A stretch of 64,000 bases of DNA from Bradyrhizobium sp. CCBAU 51765 (GCF_015291725.1 NZ_CP030038.1:7677001-7741000); one strand, 5' to 3'; shown: positions 17,432-27,249, numbered from the stretch's first letter. Numbers and translations: made by a program. Notes: generated by a model from the letters alone, not told the origin.

Positions 17432-18613
17432 CTACCTGAACGTCTTGCGCGGATCAAAGGCGTCGCGCACGGCCTCGCCGATGAAGATCAACAGCGACAG
17501 CATGATCGCAACCGAGAAGAAGCCGGAGAAGCCGAGCCACGGCGCCTGCACATTGGACTTGGCCTGCGACAGCAATTCGCCCAGCGAAGGCGATCCCGGC
17601 GGCAGGCCGAAGCCCAGGAAATCGAGCGCCGTCAGCGTCATCACCGAACTCGACACGATAAAGGGCAGGAACGTCATGGTCGCGACCATCGCGTTCGGCA
17701 GCAGGTGACGGAACATGATGACCGGGTTGGAGACGCCAAGCGCCCGCGCCGCCTGGATGTATTCGAAGTTGCGCCCGCGCAGGAACTCGGCCCGCACCAG
17801 ACCGACCAGCGAGACCCAGGAGAACAGCAGCAGGATTCCGAGCAGCACGAAGAAGCCGGGCACGAGGACCGAGGACAGGATCAAGAGAAGGTAGAGCGAG
17901 GGAATCGCCGTCCAGATCTCGATGAAGCGCTGGAAGATGAGGTCGACCCGCCCGCCGAAGTAGCCCTGCACCGCCCCCGCCGCGATGCCGATGACGGACG
18001 AGACGATCGTGAGACAAAGTCCGAACAGCACCGAGATGCGGAAGCCGTAGATCAGCCGCGCCACCACGTCGCGGCCCTGATCGTCGGTGCCGAGCCAGTT
18101 ATATTCGAGATCGCGGCAGCTCTTCAGTCCCTTCTTCTCTACCACCGGCTGGCACTGCTTCTCCGTCAACATCCAGGTTGGCGGCGACGGCGCTGGCGTC
18201 GGCAAGTCGAGATTGTGAGTATCGTAGGAATAGCGGATCAGGGGCCAGACGATTGTGCCGTTCTTGTCCTTGATGAGCTTCTGCAAGTAGGGATCGCGAT
18301 AGTCGGCCGCCGTCTCGAAATCGCCGCCGAAGGTCGTTTCCGAATAGGTCACGAAGGCGGGCCAATAGAGCCGGCCGTCGAACTTGATCAGGAAGGGCCG
18401 ATCGTTGGCGATCAGCTCGGCGAACAGCGACACCACGAACAGGCCGATGAAGAGCCAGAACGACCAGTAGCCGCGGCGGTTGGCCTTGAAGTTCTGCCAG
18501 CGCCGCCTGTTGAGCGGCGAAGGCGCGAACGGCTTTCGCGTGATGGGCACCGAATCGCCGAGCGGAGATTTCGCCGTGGTTTCAATCGGCGTCGTTGGGG
18601 CGGCCAGCGTCAT
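17432..18613 (-). CDS. yejE: Peptide ABC transporter permease (YejE-type)
   Basis: A 393-residue inner-membrane permease of the DppC/YejE branch. A cytoplasmic N-terminus with the RRRWQNFKANRRGYWS segment precedes the first helix, then a large periplasmic loop (about 60-190) that distinguishes YejE from DppC, and five further helices with the binding-protein-dependent motif near ARALGVSNPVIMFRHLLPNA. It overlaps the yejB stop by one base. Confidence 0.92.
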   Translation of the reverse strand: MTLAAPTTPIETTAKSPLGDSVPITRKPFAPSPLNRRRWQNFKANRRGYWSFWLFIGLFVVSLFAELIANDRPFLIKFDGRLYWPAFVTYSETTFGGDFETAADYRDPYLQKLIKDKNGTIVWPLIRYSYDTHNLDLPTPAPSPPTWMLTEKQCQPVVEKKGLKSCRDLEYNWLGTDDQGRDVVARLIYGFRISVLFGLCLTIVSSVIGIAAGAVQGYFGGRVDLIFQRFIEIWTAIPSLYLLLILSSVLVPGFFVLLGILLLFSWVSLVGLVRAEFLRGRNFEYIQAARALGVSNPVIMFRHLLPNAMVATMTFLPFIVSSSVMTLTALDFLGFGLPPGSPSLGELLSQAKSNVQAPWLGFSGFFSVAIMLSLLIFIGEAVRDAFDPRKTFR

Positions 18614-19722
18614 CAGACCTCCCGCGCCTCAAAATCGATCCGGGGGTCGATCCACATATAGGTCAGGTCGGAGATCAGGTTGATCACGAGACCGACCAGC
18701 GAAAAGATGTAAAGCGTGCCGAACACGACGGGATAATCGCGGTTGAGCACGCTCTCGAAGCTGAGCAGCCCCAGCCCGTCCAGCGAGAAGATGGTCTCGA
18801 TCAGAAGCGAGCCTGAAAAGAAGGCGTGGATGAAAGTCCCGGGGAAGCCGGCGATCACGATCAACATCGCGTTGCGGAAGACATGGCCGTACAGCACCCG
18901 GTTTTCGCTGCACCCCTTGGCGCGCGCGGTCATGACGTATTGCTTGCGGATCTCGTCAAGAAACGAGTTCTTGGTCAGGAATGTCATGGTGGTGAACGCG
19001 CCGAGCCCCATGGCGATCAGTGGCAGCGTCAGATGCCAGAAATAGTCGATGATCTTCCAATACCAGGGAAACTGCGACCAGCCGTCCGAGGTCAGCCCGC
19101 GCAGCGGAAACCAGTTGAAGAACGAGCCGCCGGCAAACAGGATGATGAGGAGGATCGCGAACAGGAAGCCGGGAATGGCATAGCCGAGCACAAGCACCGT
19201 CGACGTCCAGGTGTCGAAGCGGGTGCCGTCCTTGATCGCCTTGCGGATGCCGAGCGGGATCGAGATCAGATAGGTGATCAGCGTCAGCCAGATCCCCAGC
19301 GAGATCGAGACCGGTAGCTTCTCCTTGATCAGCTGGATCACGCTGACGTCGCGAAAATAGCTCTTGCCGAAATCGAAACGGGCGAAATTCCAAACCATCA
19401 GCGCGAAGCGTTCCGGTGCCGGCTTGTCGAATCCGAACTGCACCTCCAGCTTCTTGATGAAATCGGGGTCGAGCCCCTGCGCGCCGCGGTATTTCGAGTT
19501 GATGGCATCGCCGCCGGCGCCGACCTGCCCAGGCGCGCGCTGGGCAAAATCGCTGCCGCCAGAGATGCGCGAGGTACCGCCGGTGTCGGCGCCCGAGAGC
19601 TGGGCGATGACGCGCTCGACCGGGCCGCCCGGCGCGAACTGCACCACGACGAAGGAGACGAACAGGATTCCCAGCAGCGTCGGGATCATCAGGAGGATCC
19701 GGCGGGCGATATAGGCGCTCAT
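18613..19722 (-). CDS. yejB: Peptide ABC transporter permease (YejB-type)
   Basis: A 369-residue permease of the DppB/YejB branch: first helix (YIARRILLMIPTLLGILFVSF), periplasmic loop with a Gly/Ser-rich insertion around 45-70, then the five-helix core containing FLTKNSFLDEIRKQYVMTARAKG, the coupling motif. With YejE it forms the translocation pore. The yejA-like gene ends two bases upstream. Confidence 0.92.
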   Translation of the reverse strand: MSAYIARRILLMIPTLLGILFVSFVVVQFAPGGPVERVIAQLSGADTGGTSRISGGSDFAQRAPGQVGAGGDAINSKYRGAQGLDPDFIKKLEVQFGFDKPAPERFALMVWNFARFDFGKSYFRDVSVIQLIKEKLPVSISLGIWLTLITYLISIPLGIRKAIKDGTRFDTWTSTVLVLGYAIPGFLFAILLIILFAGGSFFNWFPLRGLTSDGWSQFPWYWKIIDYFWHLTLPLIAMGLGAFTTMTFLTKNSFLDEIRKQYVMTARAKGCSENRVLYGHVFRNAMLIVIAGFPGTFIHAFFSGSLLIETIFSLDGLGLLSFESVLNRDYPVVFGTLYIFSLVGLVINLISDLTYMWIDPRIDFEAREV

Positions 19723-19724
19723 GG

Positions 19725-21608
19725 CTATTTTGCCTGCTCGAGCTTGGCCGCCTTGGCGGGTTCATGCCACCAGATGTCCGGCGCGCCGACGCCGTTGGCA
19801 TAGCGCGGCAGCTTCTGCGGATGGCCGAACTGGTCCCAATAGGCCAGCCGGTGCGTCTTGTTGTACCATTGCGGCACCCAATAGCGGCCGGCGCGGAACA
19901 GCCGATCGAAAGCGCGGCAGGCGACGGTCAGCTCTTCGCGGCTGTCAGCCGCCATGATTTTTTCGATCATGGCGTCGATGGCCGGGTTGGCGATGCCCGC
20001 GAGATTGTACGAGCCCTTGGTATTGGCGACCTGCGAGGAGAAGAACGAGCGCATGGCGTCGCCCGGCGTCGCGGACATGCTGAAGCGCTGGATCGTCATG
20101 TCGAAATCGAAGTCGTCCTGACGCGCCCTGTATTGCACCGCATCGACGAGGCGCACGTTCGCTTCGATACCGAGCGTCGCGAGATTCTTGATGTAGGGCG
20201 CATGATGCGGCTGGAAGGAAGGCTCATCCAACAGGAACTCGATCTTGAACACCTCGCCATTCGGCAGCATCCGCTTGCCGTCCTTGATCGGCACACCCGC
20301 CTCGCTCAGCAGTTGCTGCGCCTTGCGCAACAGGCTGCGGTCCTGCCCGGAGCCGTCCGTGACCGGAGGCGTGAACGGTGCGGTGAAAACGTCGTCCGGA
20401 ACCTGGCCACGAAACGGCTCCAGCAATTTCAGCTCTTCCGGCGAAGGCGGCGTGTTGCCTGCCATGAGGTCCGAGTTCTGGAATGGCGACACCGTACGGG
20501 CATAGGCGCCGTACATGATGGTCTTGTTGGTCCATTCGAAATCGAAAGCGTCGATCAGGGCCTCGCGCACGCGAGGATCCTTGAATTTCTCGCGTCGCGT
20601 GTTGATGAACCAGCCTTGCGCTCCGGACGGAGTGTCATCGGGCACGACCTCCATCTTGACGCGGCCATCCTTCACCGCCGGAAAGTCATAGCGCGTCGCC
20701 CAGATGCGCGAGGTGAACTCTTCGCGATAGAGATAGCTCTTGCCGGTGAAACCTTCGAAAGCGACGTCGCGGTCGCGATAGAACTCGTAGCGCACGACAT
20801 CGAAATTGTAGCTGCCGCGGCAAACCGGCAGATCGGCGGCCCACCAGTCCTTGACCCGCTCGAATTCGATGTAGCGATTGACCTCGAACCTGCCGACCTT
20901 GTACGGACCGGAGCCGAGCGGAATATCCAGTGTCGATTCATCGAACGGCCTGGACGCATAATAGGCCTTCGAGAAGATCGGCAGTCCGGCGACATAGAGC
21001 GGCACGTCGCGGGCGCGTCCCTTGGCGAAGGTGACGACGAGCGTCGCGTCGTCGATGGCTTCCGCGTTCACGAAGTCACGCATCTGCACGATGATCAGCG
21101 GGTGGCCCTTGGCCTTCAACGTCGTCAGCGAGAACGCCGCGTCGTGGGCGGTGAGCTTGGTGCCGTCGTGGAATTTCGCCTCCGGCCGCATCGTGAAGCG
21201 ATAGACCAGCCTGTCCGGCGATATCTGCACGGATTTTGCGGCAAGTCCGTACATCGCGTCCGGCTCGTCGCTGCCGCGCACCATCAGCGGCGAAAACGTC
21301 ATGTCCATGCCTTGCGCGCCATCGCCCTTGAGGATGTAGGCGTTGAGCGAGTTGAAGGTCTGGTAGGACTGGTTATACGACCTCGTCGATGGGATGAGCG
21401 AGAACGTGCCGCCCTTCGGCGCGGACGGATTGACGTAGTCGAAATGGTGGAAATCGGCGGGATATTTGAGATCGCCGAACGCAGAGATGCCGTGCGCATC
21501 GGTCCCCGCTTCCGATGCACACGCACTGCGCAACGGCGCACCAATGGACGCCCCGAGGGCGCCGCCAACACCCAAGGCCAGCACATGGCGGCGTGACATC
21601 TGCGTCAT
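19725..21608 (-). CDS. Peptide ABC transporter substrate-binding protein (second YejA paralogue)
   Basis: A 627-residue periplasmic family-5 solute-binding protein. The N-terminus has a twin-arginine-like signal (MSRRHVLALGVGG) and cleavage near ACASEA; mature protein starts HGISAFGDLKYPADFHHFDYVNP, typical of YejA. Start chosen at 21608, 14 bases after the preceding gene's stop, with AGGA upstream; the frame continues into the neighbouring gene without homology. It is homologous to the gene immediately upstream but clearly diverged, so the two probably bind different peptides. Confidence 0.9.
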   Translation of the reverse strand: MTQMSRRHVLALGVGGALGASIGAPLRSACASEAGTDAHGISAFGDLKYPADFHHFDYVNPSAPKGGTFSLIPSTRSYNQSYQTFNSLNAYILKGDGAQGMDMTFSPLMVRGSDEPDAMYGLAAKSVQISPDRLVYRFTMRPEAKFHDGTKLTAHDAAFSLTTLKAKGHPLIIVQMRDFVNAEAIDDATLVVTFAKGRARDVPLYVAGLPIFSKAYYASRPFDESTLDIPLGSGPYKVGRFEVNRYIEFERVKDWWAADLPVCRGSYNFDVVRYEFYRDRDVAFEGFTGKSYLYREEFTSRIWATRYDFPAVKDGRVKMEVVPDDTPSGAQGWFINTRREKFKDPRVREALIDAFDFEWTNKTIMYGAYARTVSPFQNSDLMAGNTPPSPEELKLLEPFRGQVPDDVFTAPFTPPVTDGSGQDRSLLRKAQQLLSEAGVPIKDGKRMLPNGEVFKIEFLLDEPSFQPHHAPYIKNLATLGIEANVRLVDAVQYRARQDDFDFDMTIQRFSMSATPGDAMRSFFSSQVANTKGSYNLAGIANPAIDAMIEKIMAADSREELTVACRAFDRLFRAGRYWVPQWYNKTHRLAYWDQFGHPQKLPRYANGVGAPDIWWHEPAKAAKLEQAK

Positions 21609-21622
21609 GCGGGGAATGTCCT

Positions 21623-23524
21623 TCACGACTTCTTTGCGATCCGCGCCGCCTTGTCTGCGTCGTACCACCAGATAAACGGGAAACCGGACTGACCATATCT
21701 GGGCAATTCCGCCGGCCGGCCGAAGCGATCCCAGCGCGCGGTACGCACCTTGTTGTAGGTCCACTGCGGCACGACATAGTGATTCCACAGCAGCACCCGG
21801 TCCAGCGCCTTTGTTGCGGCCACCAGGTCGTCGCGATCGGTGGCGTAGATGACCCGTTCGATCAGCTTGTCGATCGCGGGATTCTTGATGCCGGCGATGT
21901 TGCGCGACCCGGCGATGTCGGCCGTCTTGGACGACCAGAACTCGCGCTGCTCATTACCCGGCGACTGAGACTCGCCCCATGAATTGGTGACGACGTCGAA
22001 ATCCCACTCGCGGGTCCTGTTCTCGTACTGGGTCGGATCGACTGTCCGCACGCTGACGGCAATGCCGAGCCGCTCAAGCGACGGCTTGTAGAACAGCGTG
22101 ATCCGCTCGAAGCTCGGATCCTGGTTCAGCAACTCCAGCGAAAACTGGGTGCCGGTCTTGACGTCGATCAGCTTGCGGTCGCGCACCTCATAGCCAGCCT
22201 CCTTGAACAGACGCAGCGCCTCGCGAAGATTTTCCCGGACGGCCTCCGGGCTGCCGCCAACCGGATTGCTGTAGGGCGTCGTGAAGACCTCGGGCGGGAC
22301 CTGGGCGCGGACGGTTTCGAGGATCTCGAGCTCCTTGCCCTGCGGCAAGCCGGTCGCCATGAGCTCCTCGATGCCGTCGAAATAGCTGCTGATACGCTTG
22401 TACTGACCAAAGAAGATTTGCTTGTTCATCTCCTCGAAGTCGAAGGCGTAATTGAGCGCACGACGCACGCGGGGGTCGCTGAATTTGGCGCGTCGCAGGT
22501 TCGGCACGAAAGCCTGCATCACGCCCGAGCTGCGATTGACGAATTCCTCTAGGATCACGCGCTTTTCGCTCACGGCCGGGAAGTCGTAGGCCGTCGCCCA
22601 GCTCTTGGCGCTGTTCTCGGTGCGCCAATCGACCTGATCGGCTTTGAAGGCCTCGATCGCGACCGTGGCGTCTCGGAAATATTCGTAGCGCAGCTCGTCG
22701 AAATTGTTGCGGCCAACATTGGCGGGGAGGTCGCGGCCCCAATAATCCTTGACGCGCTCCAGCGCGATCGACCGTCCTGCGACGAACTCCTTGACCCTGT
22801 AGGGGCCCGAACCGAGCGGCACTTCGAGCGTGGTGGCGGAGACATCGCGCTTGCGGCCCTGCGCGTCGGTCCCCTCCCACCAATGCTTCGGCAAGACCGT
22901 AAGCTGTCCCACGATCTGCGGCAATTCGCGATTGCCCGGCGCGTCGAATACGAACTTCACCTCGCGCTCGCCGACCTTCTCGGCCTTCACCACATGGCTG
23001 TAGTACGCCGAATACATCGGATGGTGCTTCTTGAAGGAATCGAGCGAGAAGATCACATCCTCCGGCGTGACGGACTTGCCGTCATGCCATTTCGCCTGCG
23101 GCCGCAAACGATAAATGACGAAGGAGAAATCGTCCGGGTGGCTGACCGCTTCGGCCAGCGCGCCGTATTCGGTCGAGACCTCGTCAAGCGAGGGCGTGGT
23201 AAGGGATTCGTAGATGAAGGCGACGGCACCGGCGACCTGCCCCTTCACCCCTGAGACCACAATGTTAAAATTGTCGAATGTGCCGACGGCGATCTGGCGC
23301 GCGACGCCGCCTTTGGGCGCGTCCGGATTGACGTAGTCGAAGCGCTTGAAGTCGGCGGGGTACTTGACCTTTCCGAACAGGGACAGCGCATGGCGCCAAG
23401 GCAGCTCATTGGAAGACTGCGCCTCGGCCGCGCCGACGACGGGAACGCCCGCCACGGAACCGAGGACGGGAAGCGCTGCGGCCGCAGTGCCGGTGAGCAG
23501 AAGATCGCGTCGGGTGATGGCCAA
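21623..23524 (-). CDS. yejA: Peptide ABC transporter substrate-binding protein (first YejA paralogue)
   Basis: A 633-residue family-5 solute-binding protein, first gene of the yej operon. The signal ITRRDLLLTG has a twin-arginine motif, with cleavage near VVGAAEA. The mature region repeats the YejA pattern LFGKVKYPADFKRFDYVNPDAPKGG (two blocks). Translation appears to start at a TTG (23522-23524) with AGGG nine to twelve bases upstream; no in-frame ATG precedes it. In enterobacteria Yej imports microcin C and other peptides; the substrate here is unknown. Confidence 0.9.
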   Translation of the reverse strand: MAITRRDLLLTGTAAAALPVLGSVAGVPVVGAAEAQSSNELPWRHALSLFGKVKYPADFKRFDYVNPDAPKGGVARQIAVGTFDNFNIVVSGVKGQVAGAVAFIYESLTTPSLDEVSTEYGALAEAVSHPDDFSFVIYRLRPQAKWHDGKSVTPEDVIFSLDSFKKHHPMYSAYYSHVVKAEKVGEREVKFVFDAPGNRELPQIVGQLTVLPKHWWEGTDAQGRKRDVSATTLEVPLGSGPYRVKEFVAGRSIALERVKDYWGRDLPANVGRNNFDELRYEYFRDATVAIEAFKADQVDWRTENSAKSWATAYDFPAVSEKRVILEEFVNRSSGVMQAFVPNLRRAKFSDPRVRRALNYAFDFEEMNKQIFFGQYKRISSYFDGIEELMATGLPQGKELEILETVRAQVPPEVFTTPYSNPVGGSPEAVRENLREALRLFKEAGYEVRDRKLIDVKTGTQFSLELLNQDPSFERITLFYKPSLERLGIAVSVRTVDPTQYENRTREWDFDVVTNSWGESQSPGNEQREFWSSKTADIAGSRNIAGIKNPAIDKLIERVIYATDRDDLVAATKALDRVLLWNHYVVPQWTYNKVRTARWDRFGRPAELPRYGQSGFPFIWWYDADKAARIAKKS

Positions 23525-23542
23525 ATCAACATCCCTGTCTTG

Positions 23543-23558
23543 AAGGAGGCTACTCCTT
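23543..23558. promoter_or_regulatory. Small inverted repeat in the yej leader
   Basis: AAGGAG-GCTA-CTCCTT, 19 bases upstream of the yejA TTG start. It could pair in the leader RNA or bind a regulator. Nothing else was recognised in 23559-23674. Confidence 0.3.
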
Positions 23559-23674
23559 TAAGTTCCTAATATAGACGAGGTTTCGACCGAATATGTGTTG
23601 CTTTTTCCTCATCTTGGAGGCCGGGCGGCCGATCGGATGCGGCCAAACGCCCCGATAAACTGGCCGCGAGGCCT

Positions 23675-23709
23675 GGATAAGCAAACGGCCAGGCATTTCA
23701 GCCTGGCCG
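23675..23709 (-). terminator. Terminator of cycM
   Basis: A perfect 9-bp stem (23686-23694 with 23701-23709) and six-base loop, followed on the minus strand by a T-rich run (TTTGCTTAT). It starts 28 bases past the cycM stop. Confidence 0.85.
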
Positions 23710-23736
23710 CTCATTCCAAGATGCGCTCCGGCGGCC

Positions 23737-24291
23737 TTATTTGGAGGCCGTCGGCAGCGGCTGCGGATGCTCCGACAGCGTGTTCAGATAGGCGATAACG
23801 TCGGCGCGTTCGGAATCCTTCTGGATGCCGGCGAAGCCCATCGCGGTGCCGGGAATGAAGCCCTTCGGATTGGCGATGAACTTGTTGAGGTCGTCGAACG
23901 TCCAGTTGCCGCCCTTGCCCTTCATCGCGGCCGAGAAGTTGAAGCCACCACGGCCCTGGCCCTTTGGCTCGCCGACGACGCCATAGAGGTTCGGACCGAC
24001 CCGATTCGGGCCACCCTTCTCGAACGTGTGGCAGGCGCCGCACTTCTTGGCGGCCGCCGCGCCCTTCTCGACGGAGGCGGTCTGGAGCAGCTTCTCGATC
24101 GGCTCGGACGGTGCGGCCGCAGCGGCGCCTTCCTTGCCATGGCCGGCATCTTCCTTCACAGCGATTTCAAAGCCCGGCTTTTCCGGCATCTTGGGGGAGA
24201 ACAGCGCACTCGCGGTGAAGCTCGTCACCAGCAGAAAGAGACAGGTGCCGAGCACGGCACCGAGAATCTTGTTGAGTTCGAAAGAGTCCAT
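23737..24291 (-). CDS. cycM: Membrane-anchored cytochrome c CycM
   Basis: A 184-residue class I cytochrome c attached to the inner membrane by an uncleaved N-terminal helix (about residues 9-30, LGAVLGTCLFLLVTSF). An Ala-rich linker leads to the haem-binding motif CGACH at 84-88, and the distal methionine lies in GTAMGFAG. In Bradyrhizobium CycM passes electrons from the bc1 complex to the aa3-type oxidase. Monocistronic with its own terminator; divergent from kdsB. Confidence 0.95.
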   Translation of the reverse strand: MDSFELNKILGAVLGTCLFLLVTSFTASALFSPKMPEKPGFEIAVKEDAGHGKEGAAAAAPSEPIEKLLQTASVEKGAAAAKKCGACHTFEKGGPNRVGPNLYGVVGEPKGQGRGGFNFSAAMKGKGGNWTFDDLNKFIANPKGFIPGTAMGFAGIQKDSERADVIAYLNTLSEHPQPLPTASK

Positions 24292-24525
24292 TTCCGGCCA
24301 GGCCCCACCGCAAGAAGGAAACAGCGGCCCAAGCGGCCGCCAGGACGAGCCTCGGGAGAATCAAAACATTCCTTATTGTTTCCCCGAGTTTTGCCATTGA
24401 GATATCGGTTTGCCCGGGGTCTGGCAACCCGTATAAGCGAGCCGGCTTTCAGCCCGTCCCCACCCCATTTCTCGGCGCGGAAAACGCCCCGTTCCCAGGC
24501 TCTTGACCCCAGACCTTTGAACCCA

Positions 24526-25266
24526 ATGATCGATCCCCGCATCCTGGTGCTGATCCCGGCCCGCATGGCCGCCACCCGCCTGCCCGGCAAGCCGCTCGCC
24601 GACATCGCGGGATTGCCGATGATCGTGCATGTGCTGCGCCGGGCCGAAGCCGCCGCCATCGGCCGGGTCGCGGTGGCCACCGACACGCCGGAGATTGCCT
24701 CGGTCGTCACCGCCCATGGCGGCGAGGCCGTGATGACCCGCTCCGACCACCCGTCGGGCTCCGACCGCATCCACGAAGCCATGCAGAAGCTCGATCCCGA
24801 GGGCAAGGCTGAGATCGTGGTCAATGTTCAGGGGGATTTTCCGACCATTACGATCGACAACATCCGCGAGGTGCTGCCGCCGCTGCAAGACCCGGCCGTG
24901 GACATCGCGACGCTGGCCTCGCAGATCCACACCGAGGAAGAGGATCTCGCCCCAAGCGTGGTGAAGGCGATCGGAACCTCGGTTGGCGGCAGGCGGATGC
25001 GCGCACTTTATTTCACCCGCGCGACCGCCCCGACCGGCGACGGACCACGTTACCACCATATCGGCCTCTATGCCTTTCGCCGCGCCGCGCTGGAGCGCTA
25101 CGTCTCGCTTCCGCCGTCTCCGCTGGAATTGCAGGAGAAGCTCGAGCAGCTCCGGGCGCTCGAGGCCGGAATGCGCATCGATTTCACCATCGTCGATACC
25201 GTGCCCCGCGGGGTCGATACGCCGGCGGACCTCGAAACTGCGCGCAGCATCCTTTCCAAATCCTGA
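24526..25266 (+). CDS. kdsB: 3-deoxy-manno-octulosonate cytidylyltransferase
   Basis: A 246-residue cytosolic enzyme that activates Kdo with CTP to CMP-Kdo for lipopolysaccharide core synthesis. The nucleotidyltransferase N-terminus is classic: LIPARMAATRLPGKPLADI, and the substrate segments VVNVQGDFP and YHHIGLYAFRR follow. I start at 24526; the frame is open far upstream but overlaps cycM antisense and has no homology there. pheA begins 21 bases downstream, so the two may be co-transcribed. Confidence 0.94.
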   Translation: MIDPRILVLIPARMAATRLPGKPLADIAGLPMIVHVLRRAEAAAIGRVAVATDTPEIASVVTAHGGEAVMTRSDHPSGSDRIHEAMQKLDPEGKAEIVVNVQGDFPTITIDNIREVLPPLQDPAVDIATLASQIHTEEEDLAPSVVKAIGTSVGGRRMRALYFTRATAPTGDGPRYHHIGLYAFRRAALERYVSLPPSPLELQEKLEQLRALEAGMRIDFTIVDTVPRGVDTPADLETARSILSKS

Positions 25267-25287
25267 GCCGCTGTTACAAGGCCGATC

Positions 25288-26145
25288 ATGAGCAAGATGA
25301 AGATCGCATTCCAGGGCGAACCCGGAGCAAATTCCCACATCGCCATCGCCGAGGCCTATCCCGAGGCCGAACCGATGCCCTGCGCCACCTTCGAGGACGC
25401 GCTCTCGGCGATCTCCTCGGGCGAAGCCGAGCTCGGCATGATCCCGATCGAGAACTCGGTCGCCGGCCGCGTCGCCGACATCCATCATTTGCTGCCGGCG
25501 TCGGGCCTCTTCATCATCGGCGAATGGTTCTTGCCGGTCCGGCACCAGCTGATGGCGGTCAAGGGCACCAAGATCGAAGACATCAAGAGCGTCGAGAGCC
25601 ATGTGCACGCGCTTGGCCAGTGCCGCCGCATCATCCGCAAGCTCGGCATCAAGCCGATCGTGCACGCCGACACCGCCGGCAGCGCCCGCGACATCTCCGA
25701 GCGCAAGGACAAGACCGTGGCCGCGATCGCCTCGCGCCTCGCCGCAAAGATCTACGGCCTCGACATTCTCGCCGAGGACATCGAGGACGAGGCGCACAAC
25801 ACCACCCGCTTCGTGGTGCTGGCACGCGAGCCGAAATGGGCGCCCCAGGGCGCGGGCCCGCTGGTCACCACTTTTGTGTTCCGGGTGCGCAATTTGCCGG
25901 CCGCACTCTACAAGGCGCTTGGCGGCTTTGCGACCAACGGCGTCAACATGACCAAGCTCGAGAGCTACATGGTCGACGGCAACTTCTTCGCCACGCAATT
26001 CTATGCCGACGTCGACGGTCACCCCGACGACAAGGGTCTCGCCTTCGCGATCGAGGAGCTGAAATTCTTCTCGCGCGAATTCCGCATCGTCGGCGTGTAT
26101 CCGGGACATCCGTTTCGCGCGACGTTCAGCGAGACGCAGGACTGA
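25288..26145 (+). CDS. pheA: Prephenate dehydratase
   Basis: A 285-residue monofunctional enzyme converting prephenate to phenylpyruvate in phenylalanine synthesis. It has two periplasmic-binding-like lobes (about 5-182), with the catalytic TRF motif at Thr173-Phe175 in NTTRF, and a C-terminal ACT domain (about 190-275) for phenylalanine feedback, containing GVNMTKLES. There is no chorismate mutase domain. An in-frame ATG three codons downstream is an alternative start. Confidence 0.95.
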   Translation: MSKMKIAFQGEPGANSHIAIAEAYPEAEPMPCATFEDALSAISSGEAELGMIPIENSVAGRVADIHHLLPASGLFIIGEWFLPVRHQLMAVKGTKIEDIKSVESHVHALGQCRRIIRKLGIKPIVHADTAGSARDISERKDKTVAAIASRLAAKIYGLDILAEDIEDEAHNTTRFVVLAREPKWAPQGAGPLVTTFVFRVRNLPAALYKALGGFATNGVNMTKLESYMVDGNFFATQFYADVDGHPDDKGLAFAIEELKFFSREFRIVGVYPGHPFRATFSETQD

Positions 26146-26152
26146 TAGCGTC

Positions 26153-26228
26153 GTTCCGGGGCGCGCGCAGCGCGAACCCGGAACCTCGAGATTCCGGGTT
26201 CGATGCGATGCATCGCCCCGGAATGACG
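26153..26228. repeat. Palindromic intergenic repeat, copy A
   Basis: Begins GTTCCGGGGCGCGCGCAGCG and ends CGCCCCGGAATGACG; inner arms AACCCGGAA and TTCCGGGTT form a second palindrome. It fills the gap between converging pheA and the flavin oxidoreductase gene, where its hairpin could end both transcripts. Same family as copies B, C and D (38269, 39549, 40869). Confidence 0.85.
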
Positions 26229-26232
26229 GTAA

Positions 26233-27249
26233 CTATTCCGCCTGCTTCACCAATCCGAACGCCTCCGCCAGCAGCGAATATGATTTCTTGCGCGCCTCGT
26301 GGTCGTACACGGCGGTGATCACCATCAGCTCGTCCGGCTTGCTGGTGTAGATCAGCGGCTGAAGCTTCTTCTGCACCGTCGCGGGGCTGCCGACGAACAG
26401 GCGCGAGCGGTTGCGCAGGATCGAGGTGCGCTCGGCGTCCGTATACGGATAGGCGATCGCCTCCTCGACGCTCGGCAATGGCAGATATTGACCGCGGTCA
26501 CGGCGCAGCCGGTTGAGGTCGAAGGACGAGGCGAGCCTCTCCGCTTCCTCGTCGGTATCAGCCGTAATGACGGCAACCGCGAGAATGGCATACGGACTCG
26601 CACGCCAGGCCGAGGGCTGAAAACGATTGCGGTAATGGACCATCGCATCGATCGCGTCGTGGGTGGCGAAATGATGGGCGAAGGCGAAACCCATGCCGAC
26701 TTGTGCGGCCAGTTCCGAGGAATAATCGCTGGAGCCGAGCAGCCAGATCGGCGGCAACCTGGTGTCGTCGGGCATCGCGACGACGTTGTTGTAGGGGTGT
26801 CCCGCAGGGAATTCGCGGGTCTCCCACAGAATCAGCTCGTGCAGGCGCTCCAGGAAATCGTCGCCCTCGCGCCGATCGAGCCGGCTGCGCAGCGCGTAGG
26901 CCGTTGCACCATCGGTGCCCGGCGCGCGGCCGAGGCCGAGATCGATCCGGCCGGGAAACAGCGCCTCCAGCATCTTGAAGCGCTCGGCCACCACCAGCGG
27001 CGCGTGGTTGGGCAGCATCACGCCGCCGGACCCGACGCGGATGTGCTTCGTCACCGCTGCGATCTGCCCGATCATGACGTCGGGCGCGGGACTCGCGACG
27101 GAAGCGAGGTTGTGATGCTCGGCGAGCCAGTAGCGGAGATAGCCGAGCCCGTCGACGTGGCGCGCCAGATCGATGCTGTTGCGCAGCGCCGCGGCGGGCT
27201 TGGTGCCTGTCGTAACGACGGAGAGGTCGAGGACTGAGAGCGGGATCAT
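26233..27249 (-). CDS. Luciferase-like flavin-dependent oxidoreductase
   Basis: A 338-residue (beta/alpha)8-barrel of the bacterial-luciferase/LLM superfamily, MsnO8-like branch. Recognisable segments are the N-terminus SVLDLSVV, the active-site region YWLAEHHN, and VGSGGVMLPNHAPLVVAE, then LGLGRAPGTDG. These enzymes use FMN or F420; FMN is expected here. The substrate is unknown. Monocistronic, with copy A of the palindromic repeat at its 3' side. Confidence 0.87.
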   Translation of the reverse strand: MIPLSVLDLSVVTTGTKPAAALRNSIDLARHVDGLGYLRYWLAEHHNLASVASPAPDVMIGQIAAVTKHIRVGSGGVMLPNHAPLVVAERFKMLEALFPGRIDLGLGRAPGTDGATAYALRSRLDRREGDDFLERLHELILWETREFPAGHPYNNVVAMPDDTRLPPIWLLGSSDYSSELAAQVGMGFAFAHHFATHDAIDAMVHYRNRFQPSAWRASPYAILAVAVITADTDEEAERLASSFDLNRLRRDRGQYLPLPSVEEAIAYPYTDAERTSILRNRSRLFVGSPATVQKKLQPLIYTSKPDELMVITAVYDHEARKKSYSLLAEAFGLVKQAE

